Assembly: GCF_000971235.1 (NCBI RefSeq)
Contig: NZ_BBMB01000004.1
Coordinates: 86,988-150,987, forward strand
DNA length: 64,000 nt
Direction of reading: 5' to 3'
From: Demequina subtropica
Lineage (GTDB): Bacteria; Actinomycetota; Actinomycetes; Actinomycetales; Demequinaceae
The translations under genes were made by a program, and so were the position numbers. Below, piece by piece: positions 1 to 14,176 of this stretch. Positions within the stretch are counted from its first letter, which is position 1, and every line of letters begins with the position of its first letter. The notes beneath the pieces are model-generated. The model saw only the letters and a program-made list of their open reading frames with translations. It was not told the DNA's origin and did no database searches.

Positions 1-2380
1 GCCCGCCGAGCGGCCCCGCCTGCGCGTAGGCGGGAGCCGAGAGGTCCTGAGGCGGATACCCGGCGCCAGGCGCGGGCTCCGCCTGCGGCGCATCGTGCGC
101 GCCCACTCGGAACGGGGCGTCTCCTGCGCGGCGGCCGTACCGGGGCTCGTCGGCGGGGGTCGGCTCAGGCGCGCTGATCGGTGCCACAGGCGCGTCGACC
201 GGCGCGGGCTTGGGCTCCGGCTCGACGACGGCCGCGGGGTTCGGTGCCGGTCCAGCGTCCACCGCGGGCGCTGGCGCGGGCTCCGGCGCGGGTTCGGGGT
301 CGACGGCCGCGTCGGCGCTGTCGCCCGCGTCGCGGTTGGCGGACGCCGCGGGGCCGCTCGCCGGAGCGGCGTCGGGGCCGGGCGCGGCCTGCTCGTCCGC
401 GGAGGGCCGGTCCTCGCCGACGGTCCCGGCCGCGGTGTCCCCGGCCACGGTGTCCCCGGCCACGGTGTCCTCGGCCGCGGTGTCCTCGACCACCACGGCA
501 TCGTCGCCGACCGATGCCGTGCCGCCCGAGGGGCCGGCCGCGACGACGGGCGCCGTCATGGGGGCCGCCTCAAGCGGCGCGGCGCCCACCGGCGAGGCGA
601 CAGGGGCGGGCGCGGGCGCAGCGATCGCGACCGGCGCGAGCGACGGCATGGGAAGCTGCAGCTGCTGCTGCGGCGCCGGCGAGCCGAGGCTCCGCTGGAC
701 GCCCACCATCGCGAACGCCTCGGCGGGCAGCGTCGAGGCGGCGACGAGCGCGGCGAGCTCGCCGTCGAGGTCGTCGTCCTCGACGGCCTCATCGTCGTCG
801 CGCTCCTTGCTGCTGAGGCGCGGCTTGAGGTTCAGGCCGGCGGAGACCACGAAGGCGCCGAGGATCACGGTGTTGAGCAGGTTCCACATCGTCGCGAGGG
901 TGAGGAACCCGTTGCCGACGTCGCGCCAGATCGCGACGGCCGAGGCGATCAGCAGGAAGGCGAGGAACAGCATCTGCGGGATCATGAAGTTGAACGGCGA
1001 GCTCTGCTTGAGCGTGCCCGTCGCCTGCCAGCCGACGTCCTTGCCCCGCAGGACGTTGAACAGCGCCTTCGTGTAGATGGGGAAGGACACGGTGGCAAGC
1101 GTCAGCGTCTCCCACTTGTAGGTCCCGAGCGTGAACCACGCGAGCGCGATCTGCATCGCGTAGAAGCCCGCGTAGTACAGCGTCCACTCGAGCATCGAGA
1201 TCGACAGCGACACGGGCCGGAGGTCGAAGAAGATCTCGAGCGGCGGCACCAGCAGCAGCGGCAGGGGCGCGATGCCGGTGAGGTAGAACGATGCCGTGGT
1301 GAAGTACTGGAGCCGTTGGTCGAGAGTGAGCTTGGACCTGCGCGAGAACAGCGGGTGGGTGAAGAGGATCTCGAAGCCGCCGGTGGCCCACCGGAGCTGC
1401 TGCTTGGAGAAGGCCTCGACGTTGTCGGGCGCGTCGCCCACCGCGAGGACCTCGGGGATGAAGATCGACTTCCAGCCGCGCTCGTGCATCATGAGCGACG
1501 TCCAGACGTCCTCCGACTTCGAGTCCGTGTAGATGCCGTTGACGTCGAGCACGGCCTCGCGCCGGAACATCACGTTGGTGCCCACGCAGAACGCGGCGTT
1601 GAAGCGGTTCTTGCCTGGCTGGACGAAGCGATAGAAGACCGTCTGCATGTAGGCGGCGCCCTTGGCGATGACCGAGTGCGCCTCGTTGCCGTAGCTCTGG
1701 GGGGTCTGCACGAACGCGAGCTTGGGATCGATGAAGAACGGAAGCGTGTGCTCGATGAAGTCGGGCCGGGGGACGAAGTCCGCGTCGAACACCGCGAAGC
1801 ACTCGCCCTTGGCGAGCGTCAGCGCGTGGTTGATGTTGCCCGCCTTCGCGCCGTGCGAGCTCAGGCGGCGGACGTAGCGCACGCCGATGCGGGCCGCGAG
1901 GTCGCGGACGTCGTCGCTGCGGCCATCGTCGAGGATCCAGGTGCGGTGCTCGCCGCGCATGTCGCGCGCGGCGGTCGCGGTGCGCTCGATCACCTCGAGC
2001 GGCTCGCCGTACACCGTGATGAGGATGTCCACCACGATCGGGCGGCCGCCGAGCAGGAGCGGCCACGTGGTGGGGTCGCCCTGGAGGTGCGCGTAAAGCC
2101 CGGCACGCGCCTGGTGCACCGCGAACGTCCGGGGGTTCTGGCCGCCCGCAAGGATGGTCCACATCGTCATGAGCGAGTGGAAGACCAGCACCAGCTCCGC
2201 CGACAGCACCATGACGTACGGCAGCGTGTCTCCGCGGTTGTCGGGGTTGAGCAGGAAGAGCGTGTACGCGAGGACCCCGATGGTCGCGATGATGACCAAC
2301 GTGATGAGCACCGGCGACTGCTCTGAACCCATGTGCTGGTGGTCCGAGCGTGGCTCGGCGCGAGACGCGAGGGGATTCAT
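1..2380 (-). CDS. Processive GT2 glycosyltransferase (cellulose synthase-like), C-terminus cut by window edge
   Basis: Membrane family 2 glycosyltransferase that should polymerise a beta-linked glucan from a nucleotide sugar and pass it across the membrane. The first 793 codons are visible and remain open at position 1. Two membrane segments lie near residues 18-70. The catalytic set follows: LDDGRSD (about residue 150), FDADF (about 197), SKSEDVW (about 289) and QQLRWATGG (about 328), then about five more membrane segments. The family core ends near residue 520; the rest is an Ala/Pro/acid-rich tail. The start at 2380 has AGGAG 7 nt upstream; an in-frame ATG at 2332 is a weaker choice. It is a paralogue of the GT2 at 5351-7204 and lies 278 bp downstream of the GH81 gene. 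The polymer is not determined by sequence; a beta-glucan is inferred from the neighbours. Confidence 0.9.
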   Translation of the reverse strand, partial: MNPLASRAEPRSDHQHMGSEQSPVLITLVIIATIGVLAYTLFLLNPDNRGDTLPYVMVLSAELVLVFHSLMTMWTILAGGQNPRTFAVHQARAGLYAHLQGDPTTWPLLLGGRPIVVDILITVYGEPLEVIERTATAARDMRGEHRTWILDDGRSDDVRDLAARIGVRYVRRLSSHGAKAGNINHALTLAKGECFAVFDADFVPRPDFIEHTLPFFIDPKLAFVQTPQSYGNEAHSVIAKGAAYMQTVFYRFVQPGKNRFNAAFCVGTNVMFRREAVLDVNGIYTDSKSEDVWTSLMMHERGWKSIFIPEVLAVGDAPDNVEAFSKQQLRWATGGFEILFTHPLFSRRSKLTLDQRLQYFTTASFYLTGIAPLPLLLVPPLEIFFDLRPVSLSISMLEWTLYYAGFYAMQIALAWFTLGTYKWETLTLATVSFPIYTKALFNVLRGKDVGWQATGTLKQSSPFNFMIPQMLFLAFLLIASAVAIWRDVGNGFLTLATMWNLLNTVILGAFVVSAGLNLKPRLSSKERDDDEAVEDDDLDGELAALVAASTLPAEAFAMVGVQRSLGSPAPQQQLQLPMPSLAPVAIAAPAPAPVASPVGAAPLEAAPMTAPVVAAGPSGGTASVGDDAVVVEDTAAEDTVAGDTVAGDTAAGTVGEDRPSADEQAAPGPDAAPASGPAASANRDAGDSADAAVDPEPAPEPAPAPAVDAGPAPNPAAVVEPEPKPAPVDAPVAPISAPEPTPADEPRYGRRAGDAPFRVGAHDAPQAEPAPGAGYPPQDLSAPAYAQAGPLGG
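428..487 (-). repeat. 15-bp tandem repeat in the GT2 tail
   Basis: Four consecutive 15-bp units (ggccgcggtgtcccc and close variants) encode a D-T-(A/V)-A-(G/E) pentapeptide repeat in the low-complexity C-terminal tail of the GT2 gene. It keeps frame, so it is part of the coding sequence and could vary in length between strains. Confidence 0.8.
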
Positions 2381-2542
2381 CGGGGGCTCCTGGGGGACGG
2401 GCAACGTGTGCGTGTCGTATGGGGGGAGACGGCTACGCTGCCTGTCGCGGGATCCGCGGTCCGCCGATCGTCAAGGCGGGCCGGTCGACCTGGGTCCGGT
2501 CGACCTGCCCGACGTCCTCACACGCCCGGCGCACCCTCATGG

Positions 2543-2558
2543 TGTCGGATATCTCACA
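2543..2558 (-). promoter_or_regulatory. CRP/GlxR-like site upstream of the second GT2 gene
   Basis: On the minus strand the sequence reads TGTGA-GATATC-CGACA, matching 8 of the 10 defined bases of the CRP-family consensus TGTGA-N6-TCACA. It lies about 165 bp upstream of the GT2 start at 2380. A separate palindrome, TTTAC-G-GTAAA, is at 2595-2605 in the same gap. Both are candidate sites only. Confidence 0.35.
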
Positions 2559-2658
2559 ACCTCTACAAGGGTTTTCGGCCAACTCCCAGCCATCTTTACG
2601 GTAAAGGCGGAGGGTAAAATCCCACGTAGACGACAGAACGGGGCAAACTGTCGGCGCC

Positions 2659-4632
2659 TCAGCCCGCCGCGGCGATCCACGCGAGCAGCCAGGTGCGCGT
2701 GTCGCCGTCATCGATCGCGTCGTCCGGAAGGGAGATCGCGGCCTCCCAGGCCTCGGCGCGCTCCTCGTCACCCGCGAGCGCGCGGTACATGAGGAGGTAG
2801 TCGGCGAACATCGCGGGAAGGTTCGCGTCCCCCCACGCCTCATCGACCGCGGCGACGATGCTCTCGGCCGGCACCGCGGCGAGCGGGTCCATCGCTGCGG
2901 GCTGGCCGGGGATGATCTGGATGCCGAGCATCGCCGCAGGCTCGGCGCTGAACCACGTCGCGTAGTCGCGCTTCGCCCCCCACTCGATCGCGACGATGCC
3001 GTGCGCGAACTCGGGGAACTCCGACAGGTCGGGCGCGAGCCAGAGCCGCGTTGCGGCCTCGGACTCCGCGGACAGCATCCACCGCGCCGAGTCGCCCAAG
3101 GCGTCGTCGTCGGTCACCGCCGCCCACAGCGCCACGGCGTTCCAGGCGAGCACCGCCTCGGAGCTCGACTCCTGGTTGTTGCCATCCGCGAACGGGCTGA
3201 TCCCGCTGGCCCACGAGTGTCCCGCGACGGGGTCGAAGGCGCGTCGCACCGGGAACGCCTCCGATGTCCCTGGCGCCGCGATGTCCTCCGCGACCAGGTC
3301 CATCACCGGAGCGATCCGCTCGGCCAGCTCGGAGTCGCGCGCGCCCGCGACCGCGGCGGCGTAGAGCAGGTAGCCGTAGTGGAAGTGATGATCGTTGAAC
3401 TGCTCGGAGCCGAAGGCGGTGGCGAGGCCCACGACCCCCCGGAGGGTGGGGTCGTAGGTGAAGCAGCGCTCCGCCCGCGCGGCACAGCCGTCGGCCTCGC
3501 CCCACAGGTCGAGCTGCTCGGCGAGGCTGCGCTGCAGCCGCGCGGCCACCTCATCCTCGCCCAGCGCATCGGCCACCTGCACCAGGTTGGCGAGCCGGTA
3601 CAGCGCCTTCGACCCGAAGTAGGTGTCCGCGGGGAGCTCGAGCGCGGCGTCGGCATCCGCGGCCAGCGCCTCCGCGATGGCCTCGCGCTCGGGGTCGGTG
3701 ATCCCCGACAGGTCCAGCGATGCCGAGGGCTCGACCAGCGAGACGTCCCAGGACGCCTCCGCGGCGGCGCACACGGAGTAGGTCCCGTGGATCGTCGCGT
3801 ACGTCCCGAGCGCGCACTCGAGGCCCTCCGCGCGGTCGGCGGGCACCGCGACCACGGTGGGCTCGTCCGCATAGGTCACCGTGGTGGTCGCCGCGTCGTC
3901 CAGGGTGAACGATGCGTCGGCGCCGCGCGCGAGCGGGCCCAGGGCGGCGGCGAACGCCGCGGCATCGCCGCCGTCGGGCACCGCGAACAGCTGCGCGGTG
4001 CCGCCGGGATCGAGCGACAGCGACGTGCCGTCCACCGAGCCCCCGTCGAGCGCGAGGCCGTAGGCGGTCTCGCCGACCGTCGCGGTCGCCACGCCGTCGC
4101 CCGCGTCCACGAAGGCCACGGAGAGGGTCGCCTCGGTCCCGCCGGCGGCCGTGAAGCCGATCACGGGAACGCCTTGCGCGAGCACCACGTCGACGGGTCC
4201 GAGCGTGAGCGTGGTCCCCACCGGGGTCGCCTCCGTCACCTCGCCGTAGCCGCTCGCGCCGGAGAACGTCACGGTGACGTCCGTGACGGCGGGCGCCACG
4301 ATCGCGTTCTCGGAGGCGACGGGCCGGGTGAGCCCCGCCGCGAAGCCGCCGTCGACCGCCTGGAAGGACAGCGGCGTGGGGAACACCGGCAGGCCGGGGT
4401 CCCCGAAGGCGAGAGCCGAGTACCAGCGGTTCGTCGGCGGCACCACGTCCTCTCCCACCCGGGTGGCGACGGCCGCATCGGCCGCCGCGGGCAGGATCGA
4501 GGGGTCCGGGCCGTCGACGCGGACGCCCGGGCCACCGGAGGCGGTGCCCGATGCGCCGGGCGCCGCGGCGCCCGAGCATGCCCCGAGCGCGAGGGCGGAG
4601 GCCGCGATGATCGCCACGATGCCGGCCCTCAC
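2659..4632 (-). CDS. GH81-family endo-beta-1,3-glucanase lipoprotein
   Basis: Predicted secreted endo-beta-1,3-glucanase anchored as a lipoprotein. The N-terminus carries a signal peptide with lipobox LGAC (Cys 19). GH81 hallmarks are NRWYSALAF and PTPLSFQ in the N-terminal beta-sandwich, NDHHFHYGY (about residue 413, including the conserved Asp), and NQESSSEA (about 487), whose two Glu four residues apart match the catalytic acid region of the family. At 657 residues it is slightly short for GH81. The GTG start at 4632 overlaps the stop of the adaptor gene (GTGA), so the two are translationally coupled. In this operon it may trim or release the glucan made by the GT2 enzymes, as BcsZ does in cellulose operons; that role is inferred. 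Confidence 0.88.
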   Translation of the reverse strand: MRAGIVAIIAASALALGACSGAAAPGASGTASGGPGVRVDGPDPSILPAAADAAVATRVGEDVVPPTNRWYSALAFGDPGLPVFPTPLSFQAVDGGFAAGLTRPVASENAIVAPAVTDVTVTFSGASGYGEVTEATPVGTTLTLGPVDVVLAQGVPVIGFTAAGGTEATLSVAFVDAGDGVATATVGETAYGLALDGGSVDGTSLSLDPGGTAQLFAVPDGGDAAAFAAALGPLARGADASFTLDDAATTTVTYADEPTVVAVPADRAEGLECALGTYATIHGTYSVCAAAEASWDVSLVEPSASLDLSGITDPEREAIAEALAADADAALELPADTYFGSKALYRLANLVQVADALGEDEVAARLQRSLAEQLDLWGEADGCAARAERCFTYDPTLRGVVGLATAFGSEQFNDHHFHYGYLLYAAAVAGARDSELAERIAPVMDLVAEDIAAPGTSEAFPVRRAFDPVAGHSWASGISPFADGNNQESSSEAVLAWNAVALWAAVTDDDALGDSARWMLSAESEAATRLWLAPDLSEFPEFAHGIVAIEWGAKRDYATWFSAEPAAMLGIQIIPGQPAAMDPLAAVPAESIVAAVDEAWGDANLPAMFADYLLMYRALAGDEERAEAWEAAISLPDDAIDDGDTRTWLLAWIAAAG

Positions 4633-5354
4633 AGGCCCACCCGCCTCGCCAGGTCGCCCAGGGCGGCGCTCACGTCCGCGAGCGGGCCGTCGTCACGCAG
4701 CTCCAAGGTCGCATCCAGCGGGGTGCCGGGCTGCAGCAGGGCGTCCGAGGCGACGGTGCCGAGGTCGCTCGACTCCACGCGCGCGGTCACGTAGGCGGCG
4801 CCGTCGACGGTCTCGACCTGGAGGTCCTCGATGGCTCCCGTCGCGGTGCTGCCGTCCGGCAGCCGCAGCCGCACCGACGCGTGGTCGGCCACCCGTCCGA
4901 AGTCGCGTGTGGTGAGCTCGAACTCCGCCTCGACGTACTCGCTCTCGGCGGCGTCGATGGTGGCGATGACGGCGCCGGTCCCGGCGTACCCGCCCGCGTC
5001 GACCTCGATGGCGGAGACGGTGCCGTCCACGGCCGCACGGACGGTGACGGTGCCGTCCTTGGCGAAGGACCCGGTGATGGGCGTCGCGAGACCCTGGCGG
5101 ATGTCGCGTGCGAGCGTGACGCTCTCGATGGTGAACAGGCGCTGCCCCTCGCGGACCAGGTCCCCCTCGTCGACGTAGCGTTCGAGCACGAGGCCACCGT
5201 AGTCGGTGCCCACGGCGTAGTGCTCCGTCTCGATCTGCGCCGAGGAGCTGAGCACCTGCGTCTGCCGGCGGTTGAACACGAGCGTCGCGGCGGCGACGAG
5301 CAGGAGCACGGCGAGCATGCCCGCGACCAGCTTGAATCGGTTGCCCCAGGTCAT
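4629..5354 (-). CDS. HlyD-like membrane-anchored adaptor
   Basis: A 241-residue protein with one N-terminal membrane segment (about residues 8-27, LVAGMLAVLLLVAAATLVF) followed by an extracytoplasmic region resembling HlyD/biotinyl-lipoyl barrel-sandwich adaptors: GLVLERYVDEGDLVREGQRL, then a second half-motif VSAIEVDAGGYAGTGAVIAT. It overlaps the upstream GT2 stop by ATGA and the downstream GH81 start by GTGA, so synthase, adaptor and hydrolase form one tightly coupled unit. By analogy with BgsB beside the BgsA synthase of Sinorhizobium meliloti, it probably helps the polymer cross the cell wall side; the analogy rests on domain type and position, not alignment. Confidence 0.75.
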   Translation of the reverse strand: MTWGNRFKLVAGMLAVLLLVAAATLVFNRRQTQVLSSSAQIETEHYAVGTDYGGLVLERYVDEGDLVREGQRLFTIESVTLARDIRQGLATPITGSFAKDGTVTVRAAVDGTVSAIEVDAGGYAGTGAVIATIDAAESEYVEAEFELTTRDFGRVADHASVRLRLPDGSTATGAIEDLQVETVDGAAYVTARVESSDLGTVASDALLQPGTPLDATLELRDDGPLADVSAALGDLARRVGL

Positions 5355-7204
5355 CGTCGTGCCTCCCTTCGTGCGCGGCGTCCCACGAGCGGCGCCGGCT
5401 CCTCGGCGGCCGGGGGACGATGCGCGAGCAGCGTGGTGGGCGGAGCATCGTGCACGCGGGTGGCCCCCGCATGCGCGGGCTCGGCGGAGCGGGTGCCGAC
5501 CGTTGCCCAGGCGGGCGCCCGGCGCCCCTCGGACTCGCGCGCGGCGATGCCCGCGGTGACCTGCTCGGGGCGGGCGACCACCGTGGCGGGCTCGCGCGGC
5601 GCATCGTCCGCGGGGGCCGTCGGCGGGGCCAGGTCGCGGCCCTTGCGCAGCGCGCGCGCCTCTCGCCGCGCCGCGAGCAGGAACGCCCCGAGGATCACCG
5701 TGTTGGTGACGTTCCATGCGGTCGCGAGCGTGGGCACGCGGTTGTCCCAGTCGCGCCACACCGCCACCACCGAGGTGAGCAGGAGGAACTCGAAGAAGAG
5801 CACCTGCGGCACGATGAAGTTGAACGGCGAGCGCGCCCGGGTGGACCCCGTGGACGTCCAGCCCACGTCCCGCTGCGTGAAGGCGTTGACGAAGGCCTTG
5901 AGGTAGATGGGGAAGGACACCGTCGACAGGGTCAGCGTCTGCCAGCGGAAGGACCCGAGCGTGAACCACGCGAGCCCGATCTGCATGAGGTAGAAGCCGG
6001 CGTAGAAGAACAGCCAGGTCCCCACCGAGATGGACAGCGCCATGGGGCGCAGGTCGAAGTAGATCTCGAGGGGCGGCACCAGGAGCAGGAGGAGCGGCGC
6101 GATGCCCGTGAGGTAGAACGTCGCCGTCACGAGGTACTGGATGCGCTGGTCCGCCGTGAGGTTGCGGCGCGGGCTCAGCGGGTTGTGGGTGAGCAGGATC
6201 TCGAAGCCCCCGGTCGCCCAGCGCAGCTGCTGCTTCGCGTATGCCTCGACGGTGTCGGGCGCGTCCCCGACGGCGAGCACGGTGGGGATGTAGACGGACC
6301 GCCACCCTCGCTCGTGCATGAGGATCGACGTCCACACGTCCTCGGACTTCGAGTCGGTGTAGATGCCGCCTACGTCCTCGACCGCGGCGCGGCGGAACAC
6401 CACGTTGGTGCCGACGCAGAACGCGGCGTTGAAGCGGTTCCGGCCCGGCTGCACGAAGCGGTAGAAGACGGCCTGCATGTAGCCCGCGCCCTTGGCGATG
6501 GTGGTGTGGAGGTTGCCGTACGTCTGCGGCGTCTGCACGAAGGCGACGTCGTCGTCGACGAAGAACGGCACCGTCTCGAGCAGGAAGCGCGGGTCCGGGA
6601 CGAAGTCGGCGTCGAAGATCGCGAACAGCTCGCCCTTGGCCAGCGTGAGCGCGTGGTTGACGTTGCCCGCCTTCTGGCCGCCCGAGCTGAGGCGGCGCAC
6701 GTAGCGCGCGCCGAGCTCCTCGGCGAGGTCCCGGACCTGGTCGCTGCGGCCGTCGTCGAGCACCCACGTCCGGTGCCTGCCGTGCAGCGCGACCGCCGCG
6801 GCGACGGTGCGCCGGATGGTCTCGATGGGCTCGCCGTAGACGGTGATGAACACGTCGACCGTGATGCGCCGCCCTCCGAGCTGGAAGGGCCAGGCGGTCG
6901 GCGCGCCGGCGGCGGAGCGACCGAGCAGGTGCTCGCGTGCCTGGTGGAACGAGTAGCCGCGCGGGTCGACGGCGCCCGCCAGGATGGTCCACATCGACAG
7001 GAGCGCGTGGAACACGAGCACGGACTCCGCCGAGATGACGAGCACCCACGGGATCACGTCGCCGCGGTTCGCAGGGTTCAGCAGGAACCCGGAGTAGACC
7101 AGGATCCCGAGCGTGGCGAGCACCACGAGCAGGGTGAGGACGGGGGAGTGGCCCGTCGCGCGGTCCCGGGAGACCGGCGGCGGTGAGGCGTCGAGCGATC
7201 GCAT
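5351..7204 (-). CDS. Processive GT2 glycosyltransferase (cellulose/beta-glucan synthase-like)
   Basis: First gene of the polysaccharide operon, 617 residues. Two membrane segments (about 20-75), then the processive GT2 signature: LDDGRSD (about residue 149), FDADF, SKSEDVW, QQLRWATGG, then about five C-terminal membrane segments and a basic cytoplasmic tail. No PilZ domain is visible, so no direct c-di-GMP control is evident. The start at 7204 is preceded by GAGAGGAG at good spacing; upstream in-frame codons are non-coding in character. Highly similar to the GT2 at 1-2380 through the catalytic core but with a shorter tail. The two GT2 proteins may make different linkages or form a pair. Confidence 0.93.
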   Translation of the reverse strand: MRSLDASPPPVSRDRATGHSPVLTLLVVLATLGILVYSGFLLNPANRGDVIPWVLVISAESVLVFHALLSMWTILAGAVDPRGYSFHQAREHLLGRSAAGAPTAWPFQLGGRRITVDVFITVYGEPIETIRRTVAAAVALHGRHRTWVLDDGRSDQVRDLAEELGARYVRRLSSGGQKAGNVNHALTLAKGELFAIFDADFVPDPRFLLETVPFFVDDDVAFVQTPQTYGNLHTTIAKGAGYMQAVFYRFVQPGRNRFNAAFCVGTNVVFRRAAVEDVGGIYTDSKSEDVWTSILMHERGWRSVYIPTVLAVGDAPDTVEAYAKQQLRWATGGFEILLTHNPLSPRRNLTADQRIQYLVTATFYLTGIAPLLLLLVPPLEIYFDLRPMALSISVGTWLFFYAGFYLMQIGLAWFTLGSFRWQTLTLSTVSFPIYLKAFVNAFTQRDVGWTSTGSTRARSPFNFIVPQVLFFEFLLLTSVVAVWRDWDNRVPTLATAWNVTNTVILGAFLLAARREARALRKGRDLAPPTAPADDAPREPATVVARPEQVTAGIAARESEGRRAPAWATVGTRSAEPAHAGATRVHDAPPTTLLAHRPPAAEEPAPLVGRRARREARR

Positions 7205-7326
7205 GATCGGCTCCTCTCGGCGCAGGCGAGCATTCGCGTGGGTGCGGGAGGTGAGGATCGGCGGCGTTGGCGGCGGCGCTCCCGTGCGGGGCGCCCTGCG
7301 GTGCAACTGCGGGTCGATGCGTGGCC

Positions 7327-7372
7327 ACTGTAGGCACGGCGGCGCAGAGATGGTCAAGTGCAAACGATCTGT
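7327..7372 (-). promoter_or_regulatory. Candidate promoter and half-operator of the GT2 operon
   Basis: Minus-strand -35 TTGACC (7352-7357) and -10 TACAGT (7327-7332), separated by 19 nt, slightly long. Just upstream at 7359-7372 plus-strand TGCAAACGATCTGT resembles one half of the LacI-type operator at 7408-7421. The remainder of the 7205-7512 gap shows no gene. Confidence 0.4.
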
Positions 7373-7406
7373 TCGCGGTGCCTGCGGTCGGATTCGAGGC
7401 TTCCTG

Positions 7407-7435
7407 TTGCAAGCGTTTACATCGCCCGCTACGCT
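7407..7435 (+). promoter_or_regulatory. Amylopullulanase promoter with LacI-type operator
   Basis: The -35 TTGCAA (7407-7412) and -10 TACGCT (7430-7435) have a 17-nt spacer. Overlapping the -35, TGCAAGCGTTTACA (7408-7421) fits the catabolite-responsive/LacI-family consensus TGNAANCGNTNNCA at every defined position. Repression by a LacI-type maltose or glucan regulator is the natural reading; that regulator is not obviously in this window. Confidence 0.65.
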
Positions 7436-7512
7436 CGCGCACATTCGGACATCTCGCATCACAACGTCGTGAACCGGCCACACCGACGTGGCCCCGAACC
7501 AGGGAGTACCCC

Positions 7513-13338
<5,826 letters not shown>

Positions 13339-13343
13339 GACGT

Positions 13344-13385
13344 GCGGGGCCCCTCGGGGGAGTGTCCGCTCCCGGGGCGCCCCGC
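13344..13385. terminator. Bidirectional terminator between amylopullulanase and cysH
   Basis: A strong GC hairpin (GCGGGGC arm pairing with GCCCCGC, inner GGGAG/CTCCC) lies between two convergent genes. There is no T-tract. Confidence 0.6.
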
Positions 13386-13441
13386 GCATCGTCCCCCATG
13401 GGGTCCCGCCCCGGCCCGCCTCTGCCTCGTGGGAGGCGTGG

Positions 13442-14176
13442 TCAGCCCACGTGGATGCCGCACTCCGTCTTGCCCTGGCCGGCCCAGCGGCCCGAGCGCG
13501 GGTCCTCGCCCGGCGCGACGGGCTTGGTGCAGGGAAGGCAGCCGATGCTCGGGTAGCCCTGCGCGACCAGGGGGTTCCGCGGGAGGGCGTGCGCCTCCTG
13601 GTAGGCCTCGACCGCCGCATCGTCCCACAGCGCGAGCGGGTTGATCTTGACCAGCCCGTGCTTGGCGTCCCAGGACACCACCGGCATCTCGGAGCGGGTG
13701 AGCGCGTCGACGCGGCGCGCACCCGTCACCCACGCGGCGTATCCGCCGAGCGCCTTCTTCAGCGGGTCCACCTTGCGCATCTGGCAGCACAGCCCGGGAT
13801 CGCGCGCGAACAGGTCCTTGCCGTAGGCCGCATCCTGCTGCTCGACCGTGAGCTCGGGCGTCACGTCGACGATCGTCACGGGGAAGGCCGCGGCCGCCGC
13901 GTCGCGCGTGGCCACGGTCTCGGCGAAGTGGTACCCCGTCTCGAGGAACAGCACGTCGACGCCCTCGAGCCGCGTGCCGAACAGGTGCGGCAGGATCGTG
14001 TCCTGCATCGACGCCGCGATCGCGAGCCCATGGCCGAAGGTCGCGACCGCCCAGTCGGCGATGTGCGAGGCGCTCGCGGTGAGCAGGCGCTCGTTGACCT
14101 CCGCGCACGTCTCGGGCGTCCACTCCGCGGGGTTGAGGAGGGTGAGCGACGCGGCGCCCAACCCTGGCAGCGTCAT
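13442..14176 (-). CDS. cysH: Adenylylsulfate (APS/PAPS) reductase
   Basis: Reduces activated sulfate to sulfite in cytoplasmic assimilation. It is 244 residues and carries the PP-loop-type CysH fold with LETGYHFAET. Four cysteines, CCQMRK (about 129-130) and CLPC (about 211-214), are the [4Fe-4S] ligands that mark APS-preferring enzymes; the catalytic ECGIH is near residue 237. The ATG overlaps the stop of sir (ATGA), so the two reductases that make sulfite and then sulfide are co-translated. The sulfurylase genes (cysD/cysN) are not in the window. Confidence 0.93.
   Translation of the reverse strand: MTLPGLGAASLTLLNPAEWTPETCAEVNERLLTASASHIADWAVATFGHGLAIAASMQDTILPHLFGTRLEGVDVLFLETGYHFAETVATRDAAAAAFPVTIVDVTPELTVEQQDAAYGKDLFARDPGLCCQMRKVDPLKKALGGYAAWVTGARRVDALTRSEMPVVSWDAKHGLVKINPLALWDDAAVEAYQEAHALPRNPLVAQGYPSIGCLPCTKPVAPGEDPRSGRWAGQGKTECGIHVG

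Noticed and set aside
428-487. Possible CRISPR-like repeats
   Set aside because: Units are contiguous 15-mers in frame in a coding tail, with no spacers.
95-2326. Plus-strand open frame over the left GT2 gene
   Set aside because: Antisense to a GT2 with DDG, DAD, ED and QxxRW motifs; no family features of its own.
7267-7512. N-terminal extension of the amylopullulanase to an earlier start
   Set aside because: It would put promoter and operator inside the gene; the TTG at 7513 has a ribosome site and leads straight into the signal peptide.
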